NCBI RefSeq assembly: GCF_000407365.1
Contig: NZ_ASVU01000001.1
Span: forward strand, 1,831,501 to 1,895,500
From: Enterococcus asini ATCC 700915
GTDB lineage: Bacteria > Bacillota > Bacilli > Lactobacillales > Enterococcaceae
Direction: 5' to 3'
DNA length: 64,000 bases
Part shown: positions 17,919-27,175 of the stretch, one piece after another
How positions within the stretch are numbered: the first letter of the stretch is position 1
Layout: every line of letters begins with the position of its first letter
Made by a program: the position numbers and the translations under genes
Notes under the pieces: generated by a model
The model's input: the letters and a program-made list of their open reading frames with translations, nothing else
Told to the model about the DNA's origin: nothing
Databases searched by the model: none

Positions 17919-20492
17919 GTGTTATTGATGCAAGACGCTGTTTTATGGGTAAAAAAACACAGCAAAATTTTTAAGAACATTTTCTTAATGGCGGTTGTCG
18001 TCATTGTGGCTCGAGAGTTACTGTCCATTGGCAAAACCATTTCAATGGAGCAATTGAAGGAAAGTTTTAAAGAAATCGCTCCCTATAAGATGGGGATAAT
18101 GGCTTTAGTGGGGATCCTTGCCGTATTGCCAATGACGGGCTACGACTTCATCTTGAATAAGATGCTCAATTTGGACCATAAACTAGGTTACATCATAGAA
18201 ACGAGTTGGTTGGTAAACACGATTAATAACTTAGCCGGTTTTGGGGGCTTAGTCAGCATCGGGTTGCGTTCAGAATTTTATACAAAAGACAGAGAAGGCA
18301 AAGAAGTTCTGGGCGCGTTGTCCAAAATCTTGCTGTTTTTAGAAGCAGGTCTGTCCCTGTTTGGCTTGATCAGTTTCTTTATGGTCCTAACCGACAAGGC
18401 TTCCCCCTTTGTACAACAGTATTGGCCTTGGTTAATCGGCGGGGGGCTTTATTTCCCTGTTGTATATCTCGTGACTTTTTTGAAGAAGAAGGGGATTCTC
18501 GGAGGTTTGACGCCGAAGTATCGCTTGGCCCTAACCGCTACTTCTTTTTTGGAGTGGTTGGGAGTGGTCGTCACCTTTTGTGTGATCGGTTGGTTAATGG
18601 GGATTGAAGTTTCCTTGTGGGATTTGGTGCCACTCTTTATCGCGTCTTCGATTATCGGGATTGTCTCGATGATTCCTGGGGCATTGGGTTCCTTTGATGT
18701 GATGATGATTTTAGGCTTGACTAGTCTAGGCGTGCCTCGGGCCGATGTGGTCGTGTGGCTCTTGTTTTTCCGCTTATTCTATTATTTGGTGCCCTTTGTT
18801 ATCGGCTTGGTCTTATTTTTCAAGAATATCTGGAGTCAAGTCAACGACCGTTATTCCGGCATTCCCCGCAATCTGACCTTGGAAGTATTTCATAAAGTAG
18901 AAGTTTTTCTGATGTACTTTTCCGGTATTATGATTGTGCTTTTGGCGACGATTCCCCAAGGATTTACGGAGATTCAGTGGCTTAAAAGTTTGAACATCTT
19001 CCATTATCATCTGGTGGCCCAATTTCCGAATATTATTTTAGGCTTTTCCCTATTGATCATGGGGCGAGGAATCGCCGCCCAAGTCAAACGGGCGTATTTC
19101 CCGACAATTTTCTTACTAGTAGTGGCGATTGTGTATACTATCTTCTTTTCTTCTAGCATCTTTGCTTCCGTAGTTTTAGGTATTATCTTGATAATGATCA
19201 TCTTCTCTCGCAGTGAGCTGTATCGCGAACAGCTAGTTTATTCTTGGCAATGGATGACGGTGGATGGGCTGATTATCGGTGCTTTAGCCATCCTTTATGT
19301 GACTATCGGGGTCTACAACTCCCCGGTCTTTCCCCATCATCATCGGGGACCACAGCTCTCATTCATGGTTTTTCCCTCTGAGAGACTCTGGCTCTTTGGT
19401 TTACTAGGAATTTTTGTCATTGCCTTTTTCATGTTACTTTTCTTACGGTATTTGGAAGGGAAGAAACAAGAAATCGGTACGGATTTGGACGAAGCACGGA
19501 TTCTGCATATTTTGGAAACCTATGGGGGCAATATTACCAGTCAATTGGCCTTTCTCGGGGACAAGTCGATTTATATCTACAATGACGGAGCAGACGACAC
19601 GGTATTCCTTCAGTTTGTCACTTATAACAACAAATGCGTGGTTATGGGGGATCCCTCTGGTAAGGAGAGTGATTTCAAGGCCGCCTTGGAACAATTTATT
19701 AACGAAGCCGATGTGTGGTGCTACCAAGCCATTTTCTATGAATGTGATGCCAAAAGCGTGACGGTTTTACACGAGCTGGGCTATGACTTTATTAAAATGG
19801 GGGAAGAAGCCTACGTCGACTTGGAGAATTTCACCACCTCTGGGAAAAAGATGAAAGGTACCCGGGCGGTTATCAATAAAATCAGTCGCGAGGGCTATCG
19901 CTTTGATGTGCTTCAGCCACCCTTTGATGCAGCTACCATGGCCAGTTTAAAAGAAATTTCCGATTCTTGGTTAAAAGGTCGCAAAGAAAAAGGTTTTTCC
20001 ATGGGCTTCTTTTCCGAGTCTTACTTACAACGAGGGCCGATTGCCGTGGTTTTCAACCAAGAGGATGAAATCGTCTCTTTTGCCAATTTGATGCCCACGT
20101 ATTCAAAAGACGTGGGTACGATTGATTTAATGCGTCATCATAGTGAAAAGGCCCCTTCAGGCTGTATGGACTTCTTATTTATCAATCTCTTTGACTATTT
20201 AAAGGAAGCTGGCGTCCGTTATTTCGATTTAGGTATGGCGCCTTTGGCCAATGTGGGCCACTCCCGTAAGAGTTTCACCCAAGAGCGAATCGCCAATCTG
20301 GTTTACGAGTTTGGTTCTCATTTTTACTCTTTCCAAGGCTTGCGAGAATACAAGGAAAAATACGCCAGCAAATGGGTCCCACGTTACACTTTGTATCATC
20401 GGGATAGTTGGATTGCTTATGTGATGATCGCGATCTTATTAGTGGACAACCAGTCTGTCACAATAAGTGAAAAACGGGGAAAAATGTCGTAA
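17919..20492 (+). CDS. mprF: Phosphatidylglycerol lysyltransferase MprF (aminoacyl-lipid synthase/flippase)
   Basis: An 857-residue two-part membrane protein. The N-terminal half has about 14 membrane helices and acts as flippase. The C-terminal soluble domain (from about residue 510) transfers lysine or another amino acid from aminoacyl-tRNA to phosphatidylglycerol; it shows QFVTYNNKCVVMGDPSG, GRKEKGFSMGFF and FDLGMAPLANVG, typical of the synthase domain. The modified lipid lowers surface negative charge and protects against cationic peptides and daptomycin. GTG 17919 has TGAGGAAAG about 7 nt upstream; TTG 17925 and ATG 17928 are in-frame alternatives. Enterococci often carry two mprF paralogues; which one this is cannot be told. 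Confidence 0.95.
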   Translation: MLLMQDAVLWVKKHSKIFKNIFLMAVVVIVARELLSIGKTISMEQLKESFKEIAPYKMGIMALVGILAVLPMTGYDFILNKMLNLDHKLGYIIETSWLVNTINNLAGFGGLVSIGLRSEFYTKDREGKEVLGALSKILLFLEAGLSLFGLISFFMVLTDKASPFVQQYWPWLIGGGLYFPVVYLVTFLKKKGILGGLTPKYRLALTATSFLEWLGVVVTFCVIGWLMGIEVSLWDLVPLFIASSIIGIVSMIPGALGSFDVMMILGLTSLGVPRADVVVWLLFFRLFYYLVPFVIGLVLFFKNIWSQVNDRYSGIPRNLTLEVFHKVEVFLMYFSGIMIVLLATIPQGFTEIQWLKSLNIFHYHLVAQFPNIILGFSLLIMGRGIAAQVKRAYFPTIFLLVVAIVYTIFFSSSIFASVVLGIILIMIIFSRSELYREQLVYSWQWMTVDGLIIGALAILYVTIGVYNSPVFPHHHRGPQLSFMVFPSERLWLFGLLGIFVIAFFMLLFLRYLEGKKQEIGTDLDEARILHILETYGGNITSQLAFLGDKSIYIYNDGADDTVFLQFVTYNNKCVVMGDPSGKESDFKAALEQFINEADVWCYQAIFYECDAKSVTVLHELGYDFIKMGEEAYVDLENFTTSGKKMKGTRAVINKISREGYRFDVLQPPFDAATMASLKEISDSWLKGRKEKGFSMGFFSESYLQRGPIAVVFNQEDEIVSFANLMPTYSKDVGTIDLMRHHSEKAPSGCMDFLFINLFDYLKEAGVRYFDLGMAPLANVGHSRKSFTQERIANLVYEFGSHFYSFQGLREYKEKYASKWVPRYTLYHRDSWIAYVMIAILLVDNQSVTISEKRGKMS

Positions 20493-20498
20493 ATAGTC

Positions 20499-20535
20499 AA
20501 AAAACAGACGAAGGCTAAGTGTTCGTCTGTTTTTT
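20499..20535 (+). terminator. Terminator of mprF
   Basis: AAAAAACAGACGAA pairs with TTCGTCTGTTTTTT across a 9-nt loop. Confidence 0.93.
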
Positions 20536-20632
20536 GAGTCCTGTGAGTGACTTAGACTTCAGAAAAAGGCCAATTTAGTGGAGGAATTAGCAGAAAAGAA
20601 GTAAAGAAAACCTCTTATCCTGGGAGTTGGCA

Positions 20633-20661
20633 TTTCAAATTCACAAAATTCGTGCTAAAAT
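20633..20661 (+). promoter_or_regulatory. Candidate promoter of rbgA-rnhB
   Basis: TTTCAA (20633-20638), 17 bp, TAAAAT (20656-20661) with TG one base upstream (extended -10). The weak -35 lowers confidence. Confidence 0.5.
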
Positions 20662-20667
20662 CATAAG

Positions 20668-20754
20668 ATGCTTGGCCCTGCCTGCTAGAAAGTTCCACCA
20701 GAGTGGTTTTTCAAAGCCGAGAAGCTAGGCCAAACACTAGGAGGAAGTATTTAC
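20668..20754 (+). ncRNA. Structured 5' leader of rbgA (candidate)
   Basis: About 87 nt of leader would follow the predicted start site. TTGGCC (20672-20677) pairs with GGCCAA (20728-20733), enclosing an inner hairpin CCAC-cag-a-GTGG. The SD TAGGAGGAAG lies just beyond. No known riboswitch is recognised, so this is a structural candidate only. Confidence 0.35.
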
Positions 20755-21621
20755 ATGAGCTCAGTCATCCAATGGTTCCCGGGGCATATGAATAAAGCCA
20801 AAAGGGAAGTAAGTGAAAAACTAAAATATGTGGATATCGTCTTTGAATTGGTGGACGCCCGTCTGCCTTTATCTTCACGTAATCCTTTATTAGATCAGAT
20901 TTTGCAACAAAAACCTCGCTTAATTATTTTAAATAAGACGGATTTAGCCGATCCTCAGCAAACGAAATTGTGGCAAGGCTGGTTTCAAAGCCAAGGTTTC
21001 TTAACTGTGGCCATCAATGCCCACAACAACAGCACCAGTAAACAAGTGGTTCAAGCAGCCAAAGAAGTCCTGAAAGAAAAGCGGGCCAAGGATAAAACCC
21101 GAGGACTGAAACCGCGGAGTATCCGAGCGATGGTAGTGGGCATCCCCAATGTGGGCAAATCCACTTTGATGAATCGCTTAGTGGGAAAGAAAATCGCGCA
21201 AACTGGCAACAAACCTGGCGTCACCAAAGGACAACAGTGGTTGAAGTCGGGCAATGATTTAGAACTTTTGGATACCCCAGGGATTTTGTGGCCTCGCTTT
21301 GAAGATCCCGCAGTCGGTAAGAAATTGGCCTTAACCGGGGCGATTAAAGACCAACTGCTTCATTTGGATGACATTGCCATTTATGGGTTGTCTTTCTTTT
21401 GCAAATACTATCCCGGTAAAGTGGCTCAGCGCTATAAATTACCAGATTCGGCAGAAGAATCGCCAGCTAATGAACTGTTAATGGAAATCACCGCCAAACG
21501 GGGCTATAAAGACGACTACGAACGGGGAAGTGAGTTAGTAGTGGTGGAAATCCGCCAAAACAAATTAGGGGCTTTCACTTTGGATCGTTTCGGGGAAGGA
21601 AGCGAAGAGGCCCATGAGTGA
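20755..21621 (+). CDS. rbgA: Ribosome biogenesis GTPase RbgA (YlqF)
   Basis: A 288-residue circularly permuted GTPase needed for late assembly of the 50S subunit. The permuted order is visible: G4 N60-K-T-D63 comes before G1 GIPNVGKST (about residue 129), and G3 DTPG follows at about 167. The N-terminal IQWFPGHMNKAKRE is typical of YlqF. The SD AGGAGGAAG is 7 nt or so upstream. It overlaps the rnhB start by 8 nt, so the two form an operon, as in Bacillus. A structured leader may precede it. Confidence 0.96.
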   Translation: MSSVIQWFPGHMNKAKREVSEKLKYVDIVFELVDARLPLSSRNPLLDQILQQKPRLIILNKTDLADPQQTKLWQGWFQSQGFLTVAINAHNNSTSKQVVQAAKEVLKEKRAKDKTRGLKPRSIRAMVVGIPNVGKSTLMNRLVGKKIAQTGNKPGVTKGQQWLKSGNDLELLDTPGILWPRFEDPAVGKKLALTGAIKDQLLHLDDIAIYGLSFFCKYYPGKVAQRYKLPDSAEESPANELLMEITAKRGYKDDYERGSELVVVEIRQNKLGAFTLDRFGEGSEEAHE

Positions 21622-22381
21622 TTCCTTAAAAACAATCAAAGAGCGCTTGCTGCTAATTCAAGAGGAGAATGATCCTTATTTGGAATTGCTCCGGCAAGAT
21701 TCTCGCGTTGGGGTACAAAAGCTACTTTCTCAATGGGAAAAACGCTTGGCCAAGGAAGCGGCACAAGTGGCGAAATACCAAGAGATGATGGTGTTTGAAC
21801 AGGCCTTTTACGAGCAGGGCCATCGTTTTATTGCCGGTATCGACGAGGTTGGTCGAGGACCGTTAGCAGGACCAGTGGTGGCCTGTGCGGTGATCTTGTC
21901 CCCAGATCATCCGATTTACGGTTTGGATGATTCCAAAAAACTCTCAGCCAAACGGCGGGGAGAGCTTTTCACTCAGATTCAGGAAAATGCGCTAGGCATC
22001 GGCATCGGCGTGGTGGAACCCAGTGAGATTGATCGAGTGAACATTTATCAGGCCAGTCGCCAAGCGATGTTATTAGCAGTGGAGGAATTGCCCTTTCCTC
22101 CTAGCGCCTTGCTTTTGGATGCGATGACCATTGATTCTCCATTGCCCCAAGAAAAAATCATCAAAGGGGACGCGCGCTCGGTTTCGATTGCGGCGGCCAG
22201 TATCGTGGCCAAAGAATTGCGAGATTCTCTGATGAAGGAGTATCACGAACAATATCCTCACTACGGCTTCGATAAAAATGCCGGCTATGGAACCAAAGTA
22301 CATTTAGAAGGGCTGGAAAAATATGGCCCTTGTGACATACACAGACGCACTTTTTCTCCCGTAGCAGCCGTAATAAAATAA
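21614..22381 (+). CDS. rnhB: Ribonuclease HII
   Basis: A 255-residue RNase HII that removes RNA from RNA-DNA hybrids and single ribonucleotides from DNA. The catalytic acidic residues start with Asp77-Glu78 in AGIDEVGRGPLAGPVVA; LLLDAM and the KGDARSVSIAAASIVAK segment supply the others. The N-terminal 65-residue extension is usual in Gram-positive RnhB. Its start overlaps the end of rbgA by 8 nt, indicating translational coupling. The stop is followed at once by a hairpin that also covers the dprA SD. Confidence 0.96.
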   Translation: MSDSLKTIKERLLLIQEENDPYLELLRQDSRVGVQKLLSQWEKRLAKEAAQVAKYQEMMVFEQAFYEQGHRFIAGIDEVGRGPLAGPVVACAVILSPDHPIYGLDDSKKLSAKRRGELFTQIQENALGIGIGVVEPSEIDRVNIYQASRQAMLLAVEELPFPPSALLLDAMTIDSPLPQEKIIKGDARSVSIAAASIVAKELRDSLMKEYHEQYPHYGFDKNAGYGTKVHLEGLEKYGPCDIHRRTFSPVAAVIK

Positions 22382-22388
22382 ATTTTTT

Positions 22389-22440
22389 ACCTTCTTTTCA
22401 CGAACTTTCTAGTAGATTGTTTAGGGAAGAAGGTTTTTTT
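22389..22440 (+). terminator. Terminator-like hairpin that also covers the dprA SD
   Basis: ACCTTCTT (22389-22396) pairs with AAGAAGGT (22427-22434), directly followed by TTTTTT and the ATG of dprA at 22441. The right arm contains the only SD (AAGAAGG) for dprA, so the structure can act both as rnhB terminator and as a translational mask. Confidence 0.55.
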
Positions 22441-23298
22441 ATGAATCGAGATCTTTTATTGCGCTTGGCTTTATGCCAGGAATTAGGGATTCAAAAAAAG
22501 TGGTGGGTACTATCCTATGCGAAAAAATACGGGCGTGAGACGTTGACCTTTGGGGATCTGCAGAGATTATTTGGTTATCAGCGTTTTTCACCACGTCTAG
22601 AGAGCAGTTGGCAAGCATTGGCAGGGGATGGCTTGGCCGAAGCACTTACAGGGCAAGATTACTTAACCATTGATTCTCCTTTGTATCCGGAGCAGCTGCG
22701 ACAATTGCATTACCCACCTTTGGCCTTGTTTTATGCTGGGCGCCGGGAGCTTTTGCAAAAGCGGCTTTTAGGTTTTGTGGGAGCTCGGGACGCTTCTTCT
22801 TATGGGCGTCAAGTGGTGGCCAAGTTTATCCCGGAGATGGTAGCGGCAAATTACGTTATTGTCAGCGGTTTGGCTCGAGGAATCGACAGCTATGCCCACA
22901 TGGCGACTTTAGCGAGTAGTGGCTTTACCATTGGCGTCTTAGGCAATGGCTTAGACGTTTGCTATCCAGCGGAAAATCGGCGCCTTTATGAAATTTTACA
23001 AAAGGAACATTTGGTGATCACGGAATATCCTTTAGGCACGCCACCGAAAAAATATCATTTTCCTCAACGAAATCGCATCATTGCCGGTTTATGTAAAGGT
23101 CTCTGTGTGGTGGAAGCCAAGGCCCGCAGTGGTTCTTTGATTACCGCACAACAAGCTTTAGAAGCCGGTCGAGAAGTCTTCGCCGTGCCTGGAGAGATTT
23201 TAAGTGGCCGCCAAGACGGTTGTCATAGCCTGATTCAAGATGGAGCGAAATGCGTATATCGTCCGCAAGATTTGCTTGAAGAGTTGCCGGAATTTTAG
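22441..23298 (+). CDS. dprA: DNA-processing protein DprA/Smf
   Basis: A 285-residue DprA. In transformable bacteria it binds incoming single-stranded DNA and loads RecA. Most Firmicutes keep it even where transformation is unknown. The Rossmann-like core shows VGARDASSYGRQVV, SGLARGIDSYAH, GVLGNGLDVCYP and PQRNRIIAGL, and the N-terminal helical part is present. ATG 22441 follows AAGAAGG, whose complement lies 30 nt upstream in the rnhB trailer. A longer frame exists from 22417 but has no SD. No other competence genes are in this window. Confidence 0.94.
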   Translation: MNRDLLLRLALCQELGIQKKWWVLSYAKKYGRETLTFGDLQRLFGYQRFSPRLESSWQALAGDGLAEALTGQDYLTIDSPLYPEQLRQLHYPPLALFYAGRRELLQKRLLGFVGARDASSYGRQVVAKFIPEMVAANYVIVSGLARGIDSYAHMATLASSGFTIGVLGNGLDVCYPAENRRLYEILQKEHLVITEYPLGTPPKKYHFPQRNRIIAGLCKGLCVVEAKARSGSLITAQQALEAGREVFAVPGEILSGRQDGCHSLIQDGAKCVYRPQDLLEELPEF

Positions 23299-23316
23299 AA
23301 ATTTACTAGCCCTTCC

Positions 23317-23345
23317 TTGACAAAGTATTTTTGAATCGATATAGT
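23317..23345 (+). promoter_or_regulatory. Promoter of topA
   Basis: TTGACA (23317-23322), 17 bp, TATAGT (23340-23345): a near-consensus sigma-A promoter about 80 bp ahead of topA. Confidence 0.88.
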
Positions 23346-23425
23346 TAGCTACGATTATTGGTTCACGAAAACAGACCATACTATAGTAGGAAATAGTCCT
23401 AGAGGAAGGAGCCATTCGTTTTTTT

Positions 23426-25504
23426 ATGGCATATAAATATTTAGTAATTGTAGAGTCTCCTGCAAAAGCGAAGACAATTGAGAAGTACCTCGGCCGTAAT
23501 TACAAAGTGGTTGCCAGTGTCGGCCACATTCGCGATTTACCGAAAAGTAAGATGGGTATCGATACCGAAAACAACTACGAACCCCACTACATCTCCATTC
23601 GTGGGAAAGGTGACGTGATTAAGAGTTTGCGTAGCGCCGCCAAAAAAGCGCAAAAAGTCTTTCTCGCAAGTGACCCGGATAGAGAAGGGGAAGCCATTGC
23701 TTGGCACTTGGCTTTTCTATTAAACTTGGATTTAAATGACAAAAACCGTGTTGTCTTCAATGAAATCACAAAAGATGCGGTCAAAGCAGCCTTTAAAGAA
23801 CCTCGTAGTATTGATTTGGATCTTGTGGATGCTCAACAAGCTCGCCGGATTTTGGACCGTTTAGTTGGGTATTCCATTAGTCCGATTTTATGGCGGAAGG
23901 TCAAAAAAGGCTTGAGTGCTGGCCGTGTTCAGTCCATTGCCGTGAAGATGATCATCGATCGGGAAAAAGAAATTCGTGCCTTTATTCCAGAAGAATATTG
24001 GAGTATCGATGGGAACTTCAAGAAAAACAGCAAGAAATTTAAAGCCAATTTCTGGGGTGTGGACGGCAAGAAAAAGAAATTGCCTCATGGTGAAAGCATC
24101 AAAGAAATCACGGATCGTTTGGCTACCAAAGATTTCGATGTTACCAAAGTCGAAAAAAAGGAACGCAAACGCAATCCAGCACCACCATTTACCACTTCTA
24201 GCTTGCAACAAGAAGCGGCCCGGAAGCTTAACTTCCGGACACGTAAGACCATGATGGTAGCCCAACAACTCTATGAAGGGATTCCATTAGGCAAGCAAGG
24301 CACAGTAGGTTTGATTACCTACATGCGGACGGACTCCAAGCGAATCGCGGATTCTGCTAAGGCGGAAGCGGCGGACTTTATCACGGATACTTACGGTCCG
24401 GAGTTCTCCGCCCATGGAAAAGCCAAAGTGAAAAATGCCCAAGGCGCACAAGATGCCCATGAAGCGGTACGTCCAACGAGTATCTTGCGCACGCCAGAAG
24501 CTATGAAGCAATATTTAGATAAAGATCAATTGAAGCTTTACACGTTGATTTGGTCGCGTTTTGTGGCTAGCCAAATGACCCCGGCGGTTTTAGACACCAT
24601 GAAAGTGACTTTGGAGCAAAACGGCGTGATTTTTATCGCCAATGGTTCTAAGATTAAATTCAAAGGGTTTATGTCGGTTTACATTGAAGGAACAGACGAT
24701 GGCAAAGAAGAAAAAGAAAATCTTTTGCCGGAATTAGCCGTGGGAGATGTGGTTCAATCCGTCTCCATCGAACCGAAACAACACTTCACTCAGCCTCCTG
24801 CTCGGTATTCCGAAGCTACCTTGATTCGCACCTTGGAAGAAAAAGGGGTAGGCCGGCCGTCGACTTACGCACCAACGCTAGAAACCATTCAACGGCGCTA
24901 TTACGTGAAGTTGCAACAAAAACGCTTTGAACCGACAGAACTTGGGGAAATCGTCAACACCATTATGGAAGACTTCTTCCCGCAAGTCATCAATACCAGC
25001 TTTACGGCAGAGATGGAAAACGATCTGGACAAGGTGGGAGCCGGTCAAGAGGACTGGATTTCTGTAGTGGATCGTTTCTATAAGCCTTTTGAAAAAGAGC
25101 TGAAAGATGCAGAAGAAAAAATCGAAAAAATTCAAATCAAGGATGAACCAGCAGGCTTTGACTGTGAACTGTGTGGTCATCCTATGGTGATTAAGTTAGG
25201 CCGCTTTGGGAAATTCTATGCGTGTAGTAACTTCCCAGACTGTCGTAACACCAAGCCAATCGTTAAAGAAATCGGCGTGACTTGTCCAGTATGCCATGAA
25301 GGCCAAGTCATTGAACGAAAATCCAAGAAAAATCGCTTGTTCTACGGGTGTTCTCGTTATCCGGACTGCGACTTTACTTCTTGGGATAAACCAGTCGGCC
25401 GGGATTGTCCAAAATGTGGCAAATACTTGGTGGAAAAGAAAGTCAAAGGTGGCAAACAAGTGGTCTGCATTAATGGGGACTACGAGGAAGCCGTTCAAAA
25501 ATAA
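23426..25504 (+). CDS. topA: DNA topoisomerase I
   Basis: A 692-residue type IA topoisomerase that relaxes negative supercoils. The TOPRIM domain begins with [17 protein letters not shown] and contains [15 protein letters not shown]; active-site Tyr299 is in [11 protein letters not shown]. The C-terminus has zinc-finger units: two are complete (CELCGHPM...CSNFPDC and CPVCHEG...CSRYPDC), while the third starts CPKCGKY but retains only one later Cys (VVCINGD), so it is degenerate. It has its own strong promoter. SD GAGGAAGGAGCC lies about 15 nt upstream of ATG, slightly far. Confidence 0.97.
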   Translation: MAYKYLVIVESPAKAKTIEKYLGRNYKVVASVGHIRDLPKSKMGIDTENNYEPHYISIRGKGDVIKSLRSAAKKAQKVFLASDPDREGEAIAWHLAFLLNLDLNDKNRVVFNEITKDAVKAAFKEPRSIDLDLVDAQQARRILDRLVGYSISPILWRKVKKGLSAGRVQSIAVKMIIDREKEIRAFIPEEYWSIDGNFKKNSKKFKANFWGVDGKKKKLPHGESIKEITDRLATKDFDVTKVEKKERKRNPAPPFTTSSLQQEAARKLNFRTRKTMMVAQQLYEGIPLGKQGTVGLITYMRTDSKRIADSAKAEAADFITDTYGPEFSAHGKAKVKNAQGAQDAHEAVRPTSILRTPEAMKQYLDKDQLKLYTLIWSRFVASQMTPAVLDTMKVTLEQNGVIFIANGSKIKFKGFMSVYIEGTDDGKEEKENLLPELAVGDVVQSVSIEPKQHFTQPPARYSEATLIRTLEEKGVGRPSTYAPTLETIQRRYYVKLQQKRFEPTELGEIVNTIMEDFFPQVINTSFTAEMENDLDKVGAGQEDWISVVDRFYKPFEKELKDAEEKIEKIQIKDEPAGFDCELCGHPMVIKLGRFGKFYACSNFPDCRNTKPIVKEIGVTCPVCHEGQVIERKSKKNRLFYGCSRYPDCDFTSWDKPVGRDCPKCGKYLVEKKVKGGKQVVCINGDYEEAVQK

Positions 25505-25508
25505 TCGT

Positions 25509-25537
25509 GAAGCTGTCCGTTTTTAGGGCAGCTTTTC
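25509..25537 (+). terminator. Weak terminator between topA and trmFO
   Basis: GAAGCTGTCC pairs with GGGCAGCTTTTC (25526-25537) across GTTTTTA; the T-run is short and interrupted. Confidence 0.5.
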
Positions 25538-25561
25538 AATCTTAAAGAAAAGAGGAATTTC

Positions 25562-26860
25562 ATGAGTCAATCAGTCAACGTAATCGGTGCCGGTTTGGCA
25601 GGTAGTGAAGCCGCTTGGCAAATTGCCCAAGCCGGAGTTGCCGTGAATTTATATGAAATGCGTCCGGTAAAATCTACGGAAGCCCATCATACGGAAAACT
25701 TTGCCGAGTTAGTCTGCTCCAATTCACTGCGAGGCAATAGCTTAGCCAATGCCGTAGGGGTATTAAAAGAAGAAATGCGCCGTTTAAACTCCGTAGTAAT
25801 CACTTCGGCAGACGAAACCGCAGTACCGGCAGGGGGCGCTTTGGCCGTGGACCGGGATATTTTTTCTGCCTTAATCACCAAGAAAGTCAAAGAACATCCT
25901 TTGGTAACGGTAATTCACGAAGAAGTTACCGAAATTCCAGAAGGGATCACCGTGATTGCTTCCGGGCCTTTGACCAGCTCAGCTCTAGCTCAAGCCATTC
26001 AAGATTTCAATGGTTCAGAAGGGTTTTATTTCTACGATGCCGCAGCGCCAATCATTGAAAAAAGCTCCATTGATATGAACAAGGTTTATTTAAAATCCCG
26101 CTATGACAAAGGGGAAGCAGCATACTTGAACTGTCCTATGAACAAAGAAGAGTTCGAAGCTTTCCGGGATGCTTTGATTACGGCAGAAGTGGCTCCGTTA
26201 AAGGAATTCGAAAAAGAAAAATACTTCGAAGGCTGTATGCCCATTGAAGTCATGGCAGCAAGAGGCCCGAAAACCATGCTCTTTGGCCCTATGAAACCTG
26301 TAGGCTTGGAAGATCCTAAAACCGATAAACGTCCTTACGCCGTGATTCAACTACGGCAAGACAATGCGGCAGCTTCCTTGTACAACATCGTTGGTTTCCA
26401 AACTCATTTGAAATGGGGGGAACAAAAGCGCGTCTTCCAAATGATTCCTGGCTTGGAAAATGCCGAGTTTGTCCGCTACGGTGTGATGCACCGCAATAGC
26501 TTTATGAATTCTCCTGAATTACTGGAACAGACCTATGCTTCCAAAAAACGCAGCGATGTCTTTTTCGCCGGTCAAATGACGGGAGTCGAAGGCTATGTGG
26601 AAAGTGCCGCTAGTGGTTTAGTGGCTGGCTTGAACGCAGCGAAATTGGCGAAAGCCGAAGACCCTGTGATTTTCCCTCAAGAAACGGTAATCGGTAGCAT
26701 GGCGTACTACATCACTCATGCAGCCGGGAAACATTTCCAACCAATGAATGCCAACTTTGGTTTGTTGCCAGAATTACCAGAACGAATCAAAGATAAAAAA
26801 CTTCGCTATGAAACATTAGCCAACCGAGCGTTGACTGCCTTAGCGGACACAAGCTTTTAA
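25562..26860 (+). CDS. trmFO: Methylenetetrahydrofolate-tRNA-(uracil-5-)-methyltransferase TrmFO
   Basis: A 432-residue flavoprotein, formerly Gid, that forms m5U54 in the tRNA T-loop using methylenetetrahydrofolate and FADH2. The FAD-binding [14 protein letters not shown] is at residue 8, followed by [17 protein letters not shown] and [12 protein letters not shown] with the conserved Cys. The C-terminal part has [36 protein letters not shown] precedes ATG. The topA-trmFO-xerC order is widely conserved in Firmicutes. The gene ends in a terminator. Confidence 0.97.
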   Translation: MSQSVNVIGAGLAGSEAAWQIAQAGVAVNLYEMRPVKSTEAHHTENFAELVCSNSLRGNSLANAVGVLKEEMRRLNSVVITSADETAVPAGGALAVDRDIFSALITKKVKEHPLVTVIHEEVTEIPEGITVIASGPLTSSALAQAIQDFNGSEGFYFYDAAAPIIEKSSIDMNKVYLKSRYDKGEAAYLNCPMNKEEFEAFRDALITAEVAPLKEFEKEKYFEGCMPIEVMAARGPKTMLFGPMKPVGLEDPKTDKRPYAVIQLRQDNAAASLYNIVGFQTHLKWGEQKRVFQMIPGLENAEFVRYGVMHRNSFMNSPELLEQTYASKKRSDVFFAGQMTGVEGYVESAASGLVAGLNAAKLAKAEDPVIFPQETVIGSMAYYITHAAGKHFQPMNANFGLLPELPERIKDKKLRYETLANRALTALADTSF

Positions 26861-26865
26861 GCTGT

Positions 26866-26896
26866 ACGGTCGAGTCGTTACTCGGCCGTTTTTTTG
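26866..26896 (+). terminator. Terminator of trmFO
   Basis: ACGGTCGAG (26866-26874) pairs with CTCGGCCGT (26881-26889), one G-U pair, followed by seven T. Confidence 0.9.
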
Positions 26897-27004
26897 CGGG
26901 GAAATCGCTTTAATGAAAAAGCTATCGTCTAAATAGTAAGAATTGTTAAAAAAGAATGAGGAGTCCGAGTTTCTTTACCTAAAATTCCGTCACTCGTGTT
27001 ATAG

Positions 27005-27088
27005 TTTTACAGGCGCCAAAAGCCTTGGAAACTGTAAGGGTAGGCGTTTTTGTACGCACTGGAAAAGGCGCGACTTCCAGTGTCTTTT
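27005..27088 (+). ncRNA. Candidate small RNA or attenuated leader between trmFO and xerC
   Basis: An 84-nt segment that folds into consecutive hairpins. TTACAG (27007-27012) pairs with CTGTAA, enclosing CCAA-aagcc-TTGG; next GCGT-ttttgt-ACGC; then CACTGGAA pairs with TTCCAGTG, followed by a T-run (the terminator). An extended -10 (TGTTATAGT, 26997-27005) lies just upstream, though its -35 is poor. No coding sequence with an SD is present. It does not match a riboswitch class I can name. Confidence 0.5.
27056..27088 (+). terminator. Intrinsic terminator upstream of the xerC promoter
   Basis: GCACTGGAA pairs with TTCCAGTGT, followed by C and TTTTTT. There is no gene directly upstream for it to serve; trmFO already has its own terminator. 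Confidence 0.85.
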
Positions 27089-27157
27089 TTCCGCGCAAGA
27101 AAGTACCAGTAAATTGGACGAATTTTATGAATTGTGAACGAACATTGAAATATTAGC

Positions 27158-27172
27158 TAAATTCTGACAATT
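27158..27172 (+). promoter_or_regulatory. Candidate CodY-binding box
   Basis: TAAATTCTGACAATT matches 11 of 15 positions of the CodY consensus AATTTTCWGAAAATT, including the CTGA core and right arm. It ends 3 bp before the -35 of the promoter for the operon that encodes CodY itself. Confidence 0.45.
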
Positions 27173-27175
27173 AAA

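Noticed and set aside
26943-27137. A 64-codon frame between trmFO and xerC
   Set aside because: No SD, no recognisable protein pattern, and it runs straight through the hairpins and terminator of the candidate RNA.
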